Assembly (NCBI GenBank): GCA_036732755.1
Contig: DAINBU010000010.1
Span: forward strand, 1 to 64,000
DNA from: DASRRB01 sp036732755
GTDB taxonomy: Bacteria > Planctomycetota > B15-G4 > SIAN01
Direction: 5' to 3'
DNA: 64,000 nt
Both the position numbers and the translations under genes were made by a program. Below the pieces are notes generated by a model. That model was given only the letters and a program-made list of their open reading frames with translations, was not told where the DNA came from and did no database searches. This document shows positions 44,703-52,929 of this stretch, one piece after another; the first letter of the stretch is position 1, and every line of letters starts with the position of its first letter.

Positions 44703-45755
44703 GTGATCCCGATCCCCGACCCCCGAGACGACGCCTCCGAGCCCGGAGTACCCGGCGAACCCGGCGACGACGCGGCCGACGCGACCACCCGATTCGACCT
44801 GGTCGTCGCGACCGAGGAGGCGGGGGAGCGGCTCGACCGCTGGCTCGGCCGCAAGCTGCGCCCGACCTACTCGCGCAGCTTCCTGGTCCACCGCATCGAG
44901 GCGGGCGCGGTGACGGTCAACGGGAAATCGGTCCGCCCCGCCTACAAGACGGTGGCCGGTGACGCGATCGCGGTCGACGCGGCGCCGCCGCCCGACGGCG
45001 TGCCGACGGCGGAGCCGCTCGCGCTCGACGTGATCTACGAGGACGACCACCTCGCGGTCCTGCGCAAGCCGGTCGGGATGCTGGTCCATCCCGGCGCGAC
45101 GGTGTCGGGCGGGACGCTCGTGAACGGGCTGCTGCACCGCTGGCCGCGCATCGCGACGGTCGGTGCGCCCGAGCGCCCCGGCATCGTCCACCGCCTCGAC
45201 CGCGACACGTCGGGAGTGATGGTCGTCGCGCTCAGCAACGAGGCGCGCGTCAAGCTGGTCCAGCAGTTCAAGACGCGCGTCGTGAAGAAGGAGTACCGCG
45301 CGGTCGTGGTCGGCAAGGTGTCGCTGCAGTCGGACTACGTCGACCTGCCGATCGGCCCCGACCCGCGCCAACCCGATCGGCAGCGCATCGACGTCCAAGA
45401 AGGCAAGCCGGCCTCGACCTTCTACGAGGTGGTCGAGCGGCTGCGCGGATACACCTACCTGCGCGCCTACCCGATGACGGGGCGCACGCACCAGATCCGG
45501 CTCCACCTGTCGCACCTCGGCCACCCGTGCGTCGCCGATCCGATCTATGGCCGCCAGGCGCAGCAGCCGTGGCGGCGGCTGCTCGAGGAGCGCGAGCGGG
45601 CGGGGCTGCCGGTCCCGTCGATCCGGCGCCAGGCGCTGCACGCGCTGAAGCTCCGCTTCACCCATCCGGTCGACGGCCGCGAGATGGCGTTCGAGGCGCC
45701 GCTCGCCGCCGACATGGAAGAGCTGCTCGCGTTCCTGCGAAAGCTGCGCGACTGA
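44703..45755 (+). CDS. rluD: RluD-family 23S rRNA pseudouridine synthase
   Basis: The 350-residue protein has an S4-like RNA-binding domain (about 40-95: AGERLDRWLGRKLRPTYSRSF) and the RluA/RluD catalytic motif GIVHRLDRDTSGVMV, with the nucleophilic Asp near residue 164. The TFYEVVERLRGYTYLRAYPMTGRTHQIR segment follows. The C-terminus matches RluD rather than RluC in length and order, but the rRNA target is inferred. GTG 44703 is the start. The final codons and stop form the left arm of a terminator hairpin. Confidence 0.85.
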   Translation: MIPIPDPRDDASEPGVPGEPGDDAADATTRFDLVVATEEAGERLDRWLGRKLRPTYSRSFLVHRIEAGAVTVNGKSVRPAYKTVAGDAIAVDAAPPPDGVPTAEPLALDVIYEDDHLAVLRKPVGMLVHPGATVSGGTLVNGLLHRWPRIATVGAPERPGIVHRLDRDTSGVMVVALSNEARVKLVQQFKTRVVKKEYRAVVVGKVSLQSDYVDLPIGPDPRQPDRQRIDVQEGKPASTFYEVVERLRGYTYLRAYPMTGRTHQIRLHLSHLGHPCVADPIYGRQAQQPWRRLLEERERAGLPVPSIRRQALHALKLRFTHPVDGREMAFEAPLAADMEELLAFLRKLRD

Positions 45756-45770
45756 ATCGATCAGTCGCGC
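45746..45770. terminator. perfect 10-bp hairpin overlapping the rluD stop codon
   Basis: GCGCGACTGA at 45746-45755 pairs exactly with TCAGTCGCGC at 45761-45770 over loop ATCGA. The rluD TGA is inside the left arm, and the convergent synthetase gene ends six bases after the right arm. Sharing one terminator between two convergent genes explains the 20-bp spacing. Confidence 0.65.
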
Positions 45771-45775
45771 GGCTG

Positions 45776-47320
45776 TCAGCCGCCGCGCGCGCGCGCCTGC
45801 AGCGACTTCTTGTCGACCTTGCCGGGGCCGGCGCGCGGCAGTTCGTCGACGATCACGATGCGGCGCGGCACCTGGTAGGGCGCCAGCACGGCTCGTGCAT
45901 GTTCGAGCAGCTCCTCGACGCTGAGCGCCACGCCGCGCGCGCGCACGAACGCGACCGGCACCTCGCCGCACTCCTCGTCGGGCACGCCGACCACGGCGAC
46001 CTCGGCGACGCGCGGGTGCTCGGCGAGCGCCGCTTCGACCTCGAGCGCTCCGACGCGGTGGCCCTTCACCTTGATCAGGTCGGTGGAGAGCCGGCCGAGG
46101 ATGCGGAAGCTCCCGTCGTCCTCGCGCCGCACCAGGTCGCCGGTCCGGTACCAGCCGTCGTGCAGCGCCTTCGCGGTCGCCTCCTCGTCGTCGAAGTAGC
46201 CGCGGAAGAGCGACGGCCCGCGCACCCAGAGCTCCCCCTCGTCGGCGTTCGCCGCGCTTGCGCCCGCGCTCGCGCCCGCGCCCTCGTCCGCGACCACCCG
46301 GGTCTCGACGCCGTCGAGCGGGCGACCGACGGCGCCGGCGGGGCGCGCCTCGTCGGGCGACTGCGAGAGCGCGATCCCGATCTCGGTCGCGCCGTAGCGC
46401 TCGAGAATCGCGTGGCCGAAGCGCCGCTCGAACTCGCGCTTGAGCGCCGGCGCGAGCGGCGCCGACCCCGAAATGAAGAGGCGCATCGAGTCGGGCACGA
46501 GCGGCGCAATCGCGTCGTCGCGCCGCTCCGCCGCGGCGACCAGGCGGGCGTACATCGCCGGCACCCCGAAGAAGAGCGTCGCGCGCGACTCGACGAGGCG
46601 CGCCAGCACGCGCTCCGCGTCGAAGTCGGGCTCGAACGTGAACGGCGTACCGGCCGCGAGGCAGTTGAGGACGCCGACCACGAGCCCGTGCAGGTGGTGG
46701 AGCGGCAGGCAGAGGACCAGCCGGTCGTCCGGCCCCATGCGCCATGCCGCGCGCAGCGCCGCCGTGTTGGCGGCCAGAGACCCCTGCGTGTGGAGCGCCC
46801 CCTTCGGCTTCCCGGTCGTCCCCGACGTGTAGAGGATGAGCGCGCGGTCGTCGGGCCGCGCCGCCGCGCCGGCGTGCTCCGTCACGAGCTCGATCTCGTC
46901 GGCGTCGCCGGGCCGCGGCGCCGGCGCGGCGAGCGCCTCGACGTCGAGTGTGCGCACCGCCGCCGAGCTCGCGCGCACCAGGTCGGCGAGCGGCGCCTCG
47001 GCGCAGACGACGCGCGGCCCCGCGTCCCACAGGAGGTGCTGCACCTCGCGCAGCTTCGACTTGGGGTGGAGCGGCACGACCACCACGCCGAGGCGCAGCG
47101 CGCTGACCAGGGCGACCACGTGGCGGCGGTCGGGCGGCAGCCCGAGCAGCATGCGGTCGCCGCTGCGCACGCCCTGCTGCAGGAGCCCGTAGGCGAAGCG
47201 GCCCGACGCGGCGAACAGCTCGCCGCGCGCGACCGCGCCGCGCCCGTCGCGGAACGCCTCGCGCTCGGGCGCCTCGTGCAGCCGCTCCAGCACGGCGTCG
47301 ATGAACGCAGCCGGGTACAT
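45776..47320 (-). CDS. AMP-forming acyl-CoA synthetase (malonyl/methylmalonyl-CoA synthetase-like)
   Basis: The 514-residue ANL-superfamily enzyme has the phosphate loop YTSGTTGKPKG, YGATEIG, the GWYRTGDLV hinge region, and the C-terminal catalytic-Lys motif GPGKVDKKSL. Length and overall pattern fit MatB/ACSF3-type malonyl- or methylmalonyl-CoA synthetases. The neighbouring methylmalonyl-CoA mutase gene, divergent and only 31 bp away, supports this. Another short-chain acid cannot be excluded. ATG 47320 has GGAGG six bases upstream. Confidence 0.75.
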   Translation of the reverse strand: MYPAAFIDAVLERLHEAPEREAFRDGRGAVARGELFAASGRFAYGLLQQGVRSGDRMLLGLPPDRRHVVALVSALRLGVVVVPLHPKSKLREVQHLLWDAGPRVVCAEAPLADLVRASSAAVRTLDVEALAAPAPRPGDADEIELVTEHAGAAARPDDRALILYTSGTTGKPKGALHTQGSLAANTAALRAAWRMGPDDRLVLCLPLHHLHGLVVGVLNCLAAGTPFTFEPDFDAERVLARLVESRATLFFGVPAMYARLVAAAERRDDAIAPLVPDSMRLFISGSAPLAPALKREFERRFGHAILERYGATEIGIALSQSPDEARPAGAVGRPLDGVETRVVADEGAGASAGASAANADEGELWVRGPSLFRGYFDDEEATAKALHDGWYRTGDLVRREDDGSFRILGRLSTDLIKVKGHRVGALEVEAALAEHPRVAEVAVVGVPDEECGEVPVAFVRARGVALSVEELLEHARAVLAPYQVPRRIVIVDELPRAGPGKVDKKSLQARARGG

Positions 47321-47351
47321 TCGGGACCTCCGCGACCCGGAGCCTAACTGC

Positions 47352-49279
47352 ATGAGTGCTGATCCGAGGGCCGACGGCCGCGACGATGCCGCGCGCTGGC
47401 GCCGCGACGTCTTCGAGCCGGCGCTGCGCGAGGCGCGGGCGGCCGACGTGCCGCCGACCACGCCGTCGGGCATCGAGCCGGCGCCGCTCTACGCGGCCGA
47501 GCGCGGACTGCCGGGCGAGCCGCCCTTCCTGACCTGCCAACGGTGTTAGCGCTCCAGATGCAACCGGGTTTGATTGAACAATCCGTCAGAAAATACCGTA
47601 AACTACCTTCGTTGATGCCGAAAAATTTCGATACAAATCCGCTCGATCCCGATTTTCCCGACAGTGTGAGGGAGGTCGAGACGACCGTCTTGCCCAAAAA
47701 CGGCTATAAAACCGCCGAATTTCCGCCTGCCGCAGATACCGAGGAGCAGACNNNNNNNNNNCCGCTCTACGCGGCCGAGCGCGGACTGCCGGGCGAGCCG
47801 CCCTTCCTGCGCGGCCCCTATCCGACCATGTACCGCGGCCGCCTCTGGACGATGCGGCAGTACGCCGGCTTCGGGACGGCCGCCGAGACGAACCGCCGCT
47901 TCCGCTTCCTGCTCGAGCAGGGGCAGGCGGGGCTCTCGACGGCGTTCGACCTGCCGACGCAGATCGGCTTCGATCCCGACCACGCGATGGCGGCCGGCGA
48001 GGTCGGGCGCGTCGGCGTCTCGATCGCGTCGATCGACGACGTCGACGAGCTGCTGCGCGGGATCCCGCTCGAGCGCGTCTCGACGTCGATGACGATCAAC
48101 TCGACCGCCGCGATCCTGCTCGCGCTCTACGTCGCGAGCGCGCGCCGGCGCGGCGTCGCGGCGCCGCAGCTCTCCGGCACGGTGCAGAACGACATCCTGA
48201 AGGAGTACGCGGCGCGCGGCACCTACCGCTTCCCGCCCGCGCCGTCGATGCGGCTCGTGACCGACGTGATCGCGTGGACGGCGGCCGAGGCGCCGCGCTG
48301 GAACCCGATCTCGATCAGCGGCTACCACATGCGGGAGGCGGGCTGCACGGCGGTCCAGGAGGTCGCCTTCACGCTCGCGCACGGGCTCGCCTACGTCGGC
48401 GCCGCGGTGAAGGCGGGCCTCGACGTCGACCGTTTCGCCGGCCGCCTCTCCTTCTTCTTCGCGGCGCACAACGACCTCTTCGAGGAGGTGGCGAAGTTCC
48501 GCGCGGCGCGCCGCCTGTGGGCGCGGCTGATGGAGGAGCGTTTCGCGCCGCAACGCGACGACTCGAAGGCGCTGCGCTTCCACACGCAGACCGGCGGCTC
48601 GACGCTCACGGCGCAGCAGCCCGACGTGAACGTCGTGCGCGTCACGCTGCAGGCGCTCGCCGCGGTGTTGGAGGGGACGCAGTCGCTCCACACCAACGGC
48701 TGGGACAAAGCGCTGGCGCTGCCGAGCGAGCGGTCGGCCACGCTCGCGCTGCGCACGCAGCAGGTGCTCGCGGCGGAGAGCGGCGTCGCGCGCGTGATCG
48801 ACCCGCTCGGCGGCTCGCCCTACGTCGAGGAGCTGACCGACCGGATCGAGGCGGCCGCGCGTGAGCTCATCGTCAAGATCGACGGTCTCGGCGGCGCCGT
48901 GAAGGCGATCGAGGCCGGCTTCGTGCAGCAGGAGATCCACCGCTCCGCGCTCGCCGACCAGCGCGCGATCGAGAGCGGGGCGAAGGCGGTGGTGGGGGTC
49001 AACCGGCAGGTGCAGGCCGGCGAGACGCCGGCCCGGATCGGATTCCGGCTCGACGACGGGCTCGAGGCGCGGCGGCGCGAGCAGGTGGCCCTGGTCCGGT
49101 CGCGCCGCGACGCGGGGAAGGCGAAGGACGCGCGCCGCCGCGTCGCCGACGCCGCCGCGGGAACGGCCAACCTCGTCCCGCTCCTGATCGAGGCGGTCGA
49201 CGCCGGCGCGACGCTCGGCGAGCTCTGCGCCGACCTCGAAGCGGTCTTCGGGAGCTACCGCGCGCCAGTGGTCTTCTGA
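47352..49279 (+). CDS. methylmalonyl-CoA mutase catalytic (large) subunit without B12 domain, interrupted by an assembly artefact
   Basis: The real frame is 47352-47531 joined to 47810-49279 (about 550 residues). Between them lie a 220-base foreign tail, ten Ns and a second copy of 48 bases. The joined protein has the mutase opening GEPPFLRGPYPTMYRGRLWTMRQ, FDLPTQIGFD, and the catalytic-site region SGYHMREAG. It ends in YRAPVVF, where archaeal-type large subunits stop. The cobalamin-binding domain is absent and would be a separate subunit, not seen here. The enzyme would interconvert methylmalonyl-CoA and succinyl-CoA. ATG 47352 has GGAG nine bases upstream. A related mutase (isobutyryl- or ethylmalonyl-CoA) cannot be excluded. 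Confidence 0.85.
47484..47531. repeat. 48-bp exact duplicate flanking the first gap (left copy)
   Basis: This 48-base stretch inside the mutase gene recurs exactly at 47762-47809, on the far side of the gap. The right copy continues into the genuine mutase sequence; the left copy runs into the foreign tail. It is an unmerged contig overlap, not a biological repeat. Confidence 0.9.
47532..47751. other. 220-base foreign, low-GC contig tail (assembly chimera)
   Basis: Base composition drops to about half GC, with A and T runs (GAAAATACCGTAAAC, GAAAAATTTCG) not seen elsewhere. The segment begins exactly where the 48-bp overlap ends and stops at the Ns. It has an open frame from an ATG near 47615 that I cannot assign. 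It is most likely from another organism in the sample or a misjoined read. Confidence 0.85.
47752..47761. other. assembly gap of ten Ns
   Basis: Ten Ns mark a scaffold join within the methylmalonyl-CoA mutase gene. Because 48 bp overlap on both sides, no sequence is actually missing here; the gap was added by the scaffolder. Confidence 0.95.
47762..47809. repeat. 48-bp exact duplicate flanking the first gap (right copy)
   Basis: It is identical to 47484-47531 and in the same codon phase of the mutase gene. This copy continues correctly into the conserved RGPYPTMYRGRLW segment, so it is the one to keep when repairing the gene. Confidence 0.9.
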
Positions 49280-49322
49280 CCGGTCGCGGCGTGTCGAGGC
49301 GAGTCGCGGCGAAACGGGAGCT

Positions 49323-49338
49323 CCGTGAAACACCGCGG
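49323..49338 (+). promoter_or_regulatory. candidate activator site upstream of the porin gene
   Basis: CCGTGAAACACCGCGG matches a 16-mer at 50902-50917 in 14 positions. It lies about 116 bases before the -12 box of the porin promoter candidate, in the range of sigma-54 enhancer sites. Confidence 0.4.
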
Positions 49339-49366
49339 CGAAACCGTGCCGAACCACGGTTTCGCC
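49337..49366 (+). terminator. perfect 12-bp hairpin after the mutase gene
   Basis: GGCGAAACCGTG-ccgaac-CACGGTTTCGCC forms a perfect stem 58 bp after the mutase stop. It may terminate the mutase transcript; its overlap with the candidate activator site makes a dual role possible. Confidence 0.5.
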
Positions 49367-49440
49367 GTGTCGGAACAAGGCGGCGACGAGCGTGCCGCCT
49401 CGTCGTGAGCCGACGTCGCCGGCGCCGCGATGCGCGGGCG

Positions 49441-49456
49441 CGGACCGCGCCTTGCA
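49441..49456 (+). promoter_or_regulatory. weaker sigma-54 promoter candidate for the porin gene
   Basis: GG at 49442-49443 and GC at 49454-49455 have the required ten-base spacing, and TTGCA fits the -12 element, while the -24 element GGACC deviates from GGCAC. It would give a leader of about 54 bases before ATG 49520. Confidence 0.35.
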
Positions 49457-49519
49457 CTTGCAATGGTTCGCGTCGCTCGCGGTCGGGGGCAATCAGATTC
49501 GGTCAGGGAGATCCCGTCG

Positions 49520-50845
49520 ATGCATCGTTCCGTCCTGTCGTCCGGGTCGTGTCTCGCGTTCCTCGTCCCGCTCGTCGCGCTGCCGTGCGCTACGGCGGCC
49601 GCGGCCCAGGACTCGGGCGGCGGCCTCGAGTCGCGCGTGAAGTCGCTGGAAGAGCAGCTGCGCGAGCTCCGGCAGCAGCAGCCGCCGGCGCCGGCGGCCA
49701 AGGCGGGCGAAGGCGACCTGCGCGTCTTCTGGAAGGACGGCCTGCGCCTCGAGTCGGCCGACAAGCTGATCCAACTGCGCCTCGGAGGCCGCTTCCAGGT
49801 CACGTCGCTGTTCGGCGGCAACGAGGACTTCGAGAGCGCTGGCAAGGAGATCGAGGACGGCGCCGCGTTCCGGCGCGCCCGCATCTACCTGCAGGGCACC
49901 GTCACCGAGCGCTTCGAGTTCAAGTTCCAGTACGACTTCGCGGACACGAACAAGGTGAAGCTCGCCGACGTCTGGGGCGAGGTGAAGAAGATCCCCCTGG
50001 TCGGCAACGCGCGCGTCGGCCAGTTCTACGAGCCGGTGAGCTTCGAGCAGAACACGAGCGACTTCGACGCCGATTTCATGGAGCGTTCGGTGATGAACGC
50101 CCTCTCGCCGGCGCGCAACATCGGCGCCGCGCTGCACGACGTCTACGGCGGCCGCCTCTCCTGGTGGGCAGGTGCCTTCGTCGACGACGGGAGCGGCGAC
50201 ACCGCGACCGCCCAGCGCGACGGCGACCACGCCGTCTCGGCGCGCGTCACCGGGCTGCCGATCGACGCCGACGACGACAAGACGCTGCTCCACGTGGGCG
50301 CATCGGCGAGCGTCCGCAACCCGACCTCGGGCGTCGTCACGTACTCCGCGAAGCCCGAGTCGAGCCTGGCGCCCGTCTTCATCACGACGGGCAACCTCAC
50401 GAACGTCGACGGGGCGCTGCTCCTCGGCGGCGAGATCGCGGGCCAGCTCGGGCCGGTCCACGCGGCGGCCGAGTACCTCTCCTCGCAGCTCGACGCGGAC
50501 AGCCAGGGCGACCCGAAGTTCGCGGGCTGGCTCGCGAGCGCCGGCTGGTTCATGACGGGCGAGTCGTTCGCCTACAACCACGTCGAAGGCGTCTTCGCCG
50601 GGCCGAAGGTCGGCAAGTCGCTCGACAAGTCCGACGGGTACGGCGCGCTCGAGCTCTGCGCGCGCTACTCCGAGCTCGACCTGACCGGCGGCACCGTGCG
50701 CGGCGGGAAGATGCGCGACGTGATCGTCGGCGTGAACTGGTTCCTCTCGAACAACCTCAAGGTCGCGGTCGACGGCGTGAACTCGCGCGTCGAGGGGATC
50801 GGGACGGTGAACATGCTCCAATTCTGGTTCCAGGCGACGTTCTGA
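49520..50845 (+). CDS. porin O/P-type outer-membrane channel
   Basis: The 441-residue protein has a signal peptide (PLVALPCATAAAAQ) and a short coiled coil (about 34-52, ESRVKSLEEQLRELRQQ) that fits a trimerisation helix. A sixteen-strand-like barrel with porin O/P features (RRARIYLQGTVTERFEFKFQ, FYEPVSFEQN) follows, ending in LQFWFQATF with the terminal Phe needed for outer-membrane insertion. OprP is phosphate-selective, but many relatives carry other anions. The neighbouring ABC genes suggest an organosulfur or similar anion. ATG 49520 has GGGAG nine bases upstream. Confidence 0.8.
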   Translation: MHRSVLSSGSCLAFLVPLVALPCATAAAAQDSGGGLESRVKSLEEQLRELRQQQPPAPAAKAGEGDLRVFWKDGLRLESADKLIQLRLGGRFQVTSLFGGNEDFESAGKEIEDGAAFRRARIYLQGTVTERFEFKFQYDFADTNKVKLADVWGEVKKIPLVGNARVGQFYEPVSFEQNTSDFDADFMERSVMNALSPARNIGAALHDVYGGRLSWWAGAFVDDGSGDTATAQRDGDHAVSARVTGLPIDADDDKTLLHVGASASVRNPTSGVVTYSAKPESSLAPVFITTGNLTNVDGALLLGGEIAGQLGPVHAAAEYLSSQLDADSQGDPKFAGWLASAGWFMTGESFAYNHVEGVFAGPKVGKSLDKSDGYGALELCARYSELDLTGGTVRGGKMRDVIVGVNWFLSNNLKVAVDGVNSRVEGIGTVNMLQFWFQATF

Positions 50846-50878
50846 GCGTCGTCTCCTCGAGCCTCCTCCTTCGACCGG

Positions 50879-50936
50879 GGCCGTGATCGGCCACGGACGA
50901 CCCGTGAAACGTCGCGGGTCGTCGCCGATCACGGCC
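50879..50936 (+). promoter_or_regulatory. nested inverted repeat before the ABC operon, candidate enhancer/terminator
   Basis: GGCCGTGATCGGC (50879-50891) pairs with GCCGATCACGGCC (50924-50936), and CGACCCG (50898-50904) pairs with CGGGTCG inside. The structure lies 33 bp after the porin stop, so it can terminate that gene. It also lies about 75-130 bases before the -12 box of the ABC operon and contains the 16-mer CCGTGAAACGTCGCGG at 50902-50917, so it may be the site bound by the sigma-54 activator. Confidence 0.5.
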
Positions 50937-50997
50937 TCTCCCGTCCTCTTTCTTCCCGTCGCGGCGCGCGTCCGCGGGGGAGCGCCGCCGCGCACGC

Positions 50998-51012
50998 CGG
51001 CACCACCATTGC
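50998..51012 (+). promoter_or_regulatory. near-consensus sigma-54 (-24/-12) promoter of the ABC operon
   Basis: CGGCAC at 50998-51003, five bases, then TTGC at 51009-51012. This reproduces GGCAC-N5-TTGC exactly, with GG and GC spaced by ten bases. Transcription would begin near 51024, about 35 bases before ATG 51059. The operon is followed by a gene for a sigma-54 activator, which supports the call. Confidence 0.7.
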
Positions 51013-51058
51013 CAAGGCGCGCCGCCCGTTCCCGACCGCCACTCCGAGGATCTGCACC

Positions 51059-52129
51059 ATGCCCGTCGCGCCGCGCCTCCCTCTCCTCGCCGCGTTCGCC
51101 GTCGCCGGTTCGCTCGCGGCGTTCGCGCTGCTCGACCGCCCGGCGCATGCGACGCCACCCGCCGGACCGGGCGCGCCCGCCGCCGGCGAGGTCCGCCTCG
51201 GGTACTTCCCGAATCTCACGCACGCGACCGCGATCGTCGGCGTCGAGCGCGGCCTCTTCGCCGCGGAGCTCGGAGCGGACGTCACGCTCACGACCGCGAC
51301 CTTCAACGCGGGCCCCGCCGCGATCGAGGCGCTCTTCTCGGGCGCGCTCGACGCCACGTACATCGGGCCCAATCCCGCCATCAACGCCTTCGTGAAGTCG
51401 AAGGGGAGAGCGGTGCGCGTCGTCGCCGGCGCGACGTCGGGCGGCGCCTTCCTCGTCGTCGAACCGTCGATCGCCAAGGCGGCCGACCTCAAGGGCAGGA
51501 AGGTCGCCTCGCCGCAGCTCGGCAACACCCAGGACGTCGCGCTGCGCGCGTGGCTGAAGCGCGAGGGGCTCAAGGTCGAGCTGCGCGGCGCGAGCGACGT
51601 CCAGATCCTGCCGCAGGAGAACGCGCAGACGCTCGACGCCTTCAAGAACCGGCAGATCGCCGGCGCGTGGGTCCCCGAGCCGTGGGCGAGCCGCCTCGTC
51701 CTCGAGGGGGGCGGCAAGGTCCTGGTCGACGAGCGCGACCTCTGGCCCGAGCGCGCCTACGTGACGACCCACCTCGTCGTCCGCACCGAGTTCCTTTCGC
51801 AGCATCCCGACCGCGTGAAGGCGCTGCTGCGCGCCCACGTGCAGTCGGGCGCCTGGCTCGCGGAGCACGCGGACGAGGCGAAGCTCCTCGTGAACGGCGC
51901 CATCGCGCGGATCACCGGCAGGAAGCTCGACGAGAAGCTGCTCGACGCCGCGTGGAAGAACCTGACCTTCACCGACGACCCGGTCGCGTCGTCGCTGAAG
52001 AGGTCGGCGCAGGACGCGCAGGCGGCCGGGCTGCTCGACCTCGGCGGCCTCGACCTCGCCGGGATCTACGACCTCACGCCGCTGAACGACGTCTTGAAGG
52101 AGCGCGGCCTCGCCGCGATCCGACAGTGA
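51059..52129 (+). CDS. ABC transporter substrate-binding protein, sulfonate/nitrate/taurine (SsuA-like) family
   Basis: The 356-residue protein has a signal peptide (up to about residue 32) and the binding-protein core RLGYFPNLTHATAIVGVERG, FNAGPAAIEALFSGALDATYIGPNP, ATSGGAFLVVE and PQLGNTQDVALRAWL. It also has GAWVPEPWASRL and LWPERAYVTTHLVV. This set is characteristic of the aliphatic-sulfonate branch, but ligand prediction within the family is unreliable. It binds its ligand in the periplasm and delivers it to the permease. The stop overlaps the start of the ATPase gene (GTGA). Confidence 0.85.
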   Translation: MPVAPRLPLLAAFAVAGSLAAFALLDRPAHATPPAGPGAPAAGEVRLGYFPNLTHATAIVGVERGLFAAELGADVTLTTATFNAGPAAIEALFSGALDATYIGPNPAINAFVKSKGRAVRVVAGATSGGAFLVVEPSIAKAADLKGRKVASPQLGNTQDVALRAWLKREGLKVELRGASDVQILPQENAQTLDAFKNRQIAGAWVPEPWASRLVLEGGGKVLVDERDLWPERAYVTTHLVVRTEFLSQHPDRVKALLRAHVQSGAWLAEHADEAKLLVNGAIARITGRKLDEKLLDAAWKNLTFTDDPVASSLKRSAQDAQAAGLLDLGGLDLAGIYDLTPLNDVLKERGLAAIRQ

Positions 52130-52929
52130 GCCCCCGCCTGCTGCCGCGCGAGGAGCGGCCCGTCGCGATCGCCGTGAAGGAGGTCTCGAAGACCTACGGC
52201 CGCGGCCGCGACGCCGTCGTCGCGCTCGACCGCGTCGGCTTCGAGGTCCACAAGGGCGAGATCGTCTGCATCGTCGGCGCGTCGGGCTGCGGCAAGAGCA
52301 CGCTGCTCCACCTGATCGCCGGCCTCGAGAAGCCGACGGCGGGCGCGCTCGGCGTCTCGGGCGGCGGCACGTCGCTCATGTTCCAGGACCCGGCGCTCTT
52401 CCCCTGGCTCTCGGTCGCGGAGAACGTCGAGTTCCCGCTCCACTCGCACGGCGTCGCGAAGGCCGACCGCAAGGCGCGCGTCGCCGAGCTGCTCGAGCTC
52501 GTCCACCTCGAGGGCTTCGCGCGCCGCCAGCCGCACGAGCTCTCCGGCGGGATGCGGCAGCGCGTCGCGCTCGCGCGCGCGCTCGCCAACGCGTCGCACG
52601 TGCTCCTCATGGACGAGCCGTTCGCGGCGCTCGACGCGATGATGCGCGACCGCCTGCACGAGGAGCTCGAGCGCATCGTCGCCGCCGAGCGCCTGACCGT
52701 CCTCTTCGTCACCCACAACGTGCGCGAGGCGGTCCGCCTCGGCGACCGCGTCCTCCTCTTCTCGAGCCGGCCGGGGCGTCTCGTCGCCGAGTTCGAGGTC
52801 GACCTCCCGCGCCCGCGCCGCATCGAGAGCCGCGAGGTCGCGGAGCTCGCTGCGCGCGTCTCCGACTGCCTCCAGGATCCCGGCCATGCCGTCGCCCGAG
52901 CCCCCGCCGCCGTCGCCGCCGTCTCCTGA
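52126..52929 (+). CDS. ABC transporter ATP-binding protein (SsuB/TauB-like)
   Basis: The 267-residue ATPase has Walker A GASGCGKST, Q-loop MFQDPALFPW, signature LSGGMRQRVALARAL, Walker B VLLMDEPFAALD and switch His in VTHNVREAVRL. All are intact. The GTG at 52126 overlaps the stop of the binding-protein gene by four bases. The C-terminal Ala-rich tail is encoded over the first 44 bases of the permease gene, in another frame. Confidence 0.9.
   Translation: MSPRLLPREERPVAIAVKEVSKTYGRGRDAVVALDRVGFEVHKGEIVCIVGASGCGKSTLLHLIAGLEKPTAGALGVSGGGTSLMFQDPALFPWLSVAENVEFPLHSHGVAKADRKARVAELLELVHLEGFARRQPHELSGGMRQRVALARALANASHVLLMDEPFAALDAMMRDRLHEELERIVAAERLTVLFVTHNVREAVRLGDRVLLFSSRPGRLVAEFEVDLPRPRRIESREVAELAARVSDCLQDPGHAVARAPAAVAAVS

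Noticed and set aside
47532..47751. Insertion sequence or integrated gene fragment in the mutase gene
   Set aside because: No terminal inverted repeats or transposase are seen, the flanking duplicate is 48 bp, longer than usual target duplications, and Ns adjoin it; an assembly chimera explains everything.
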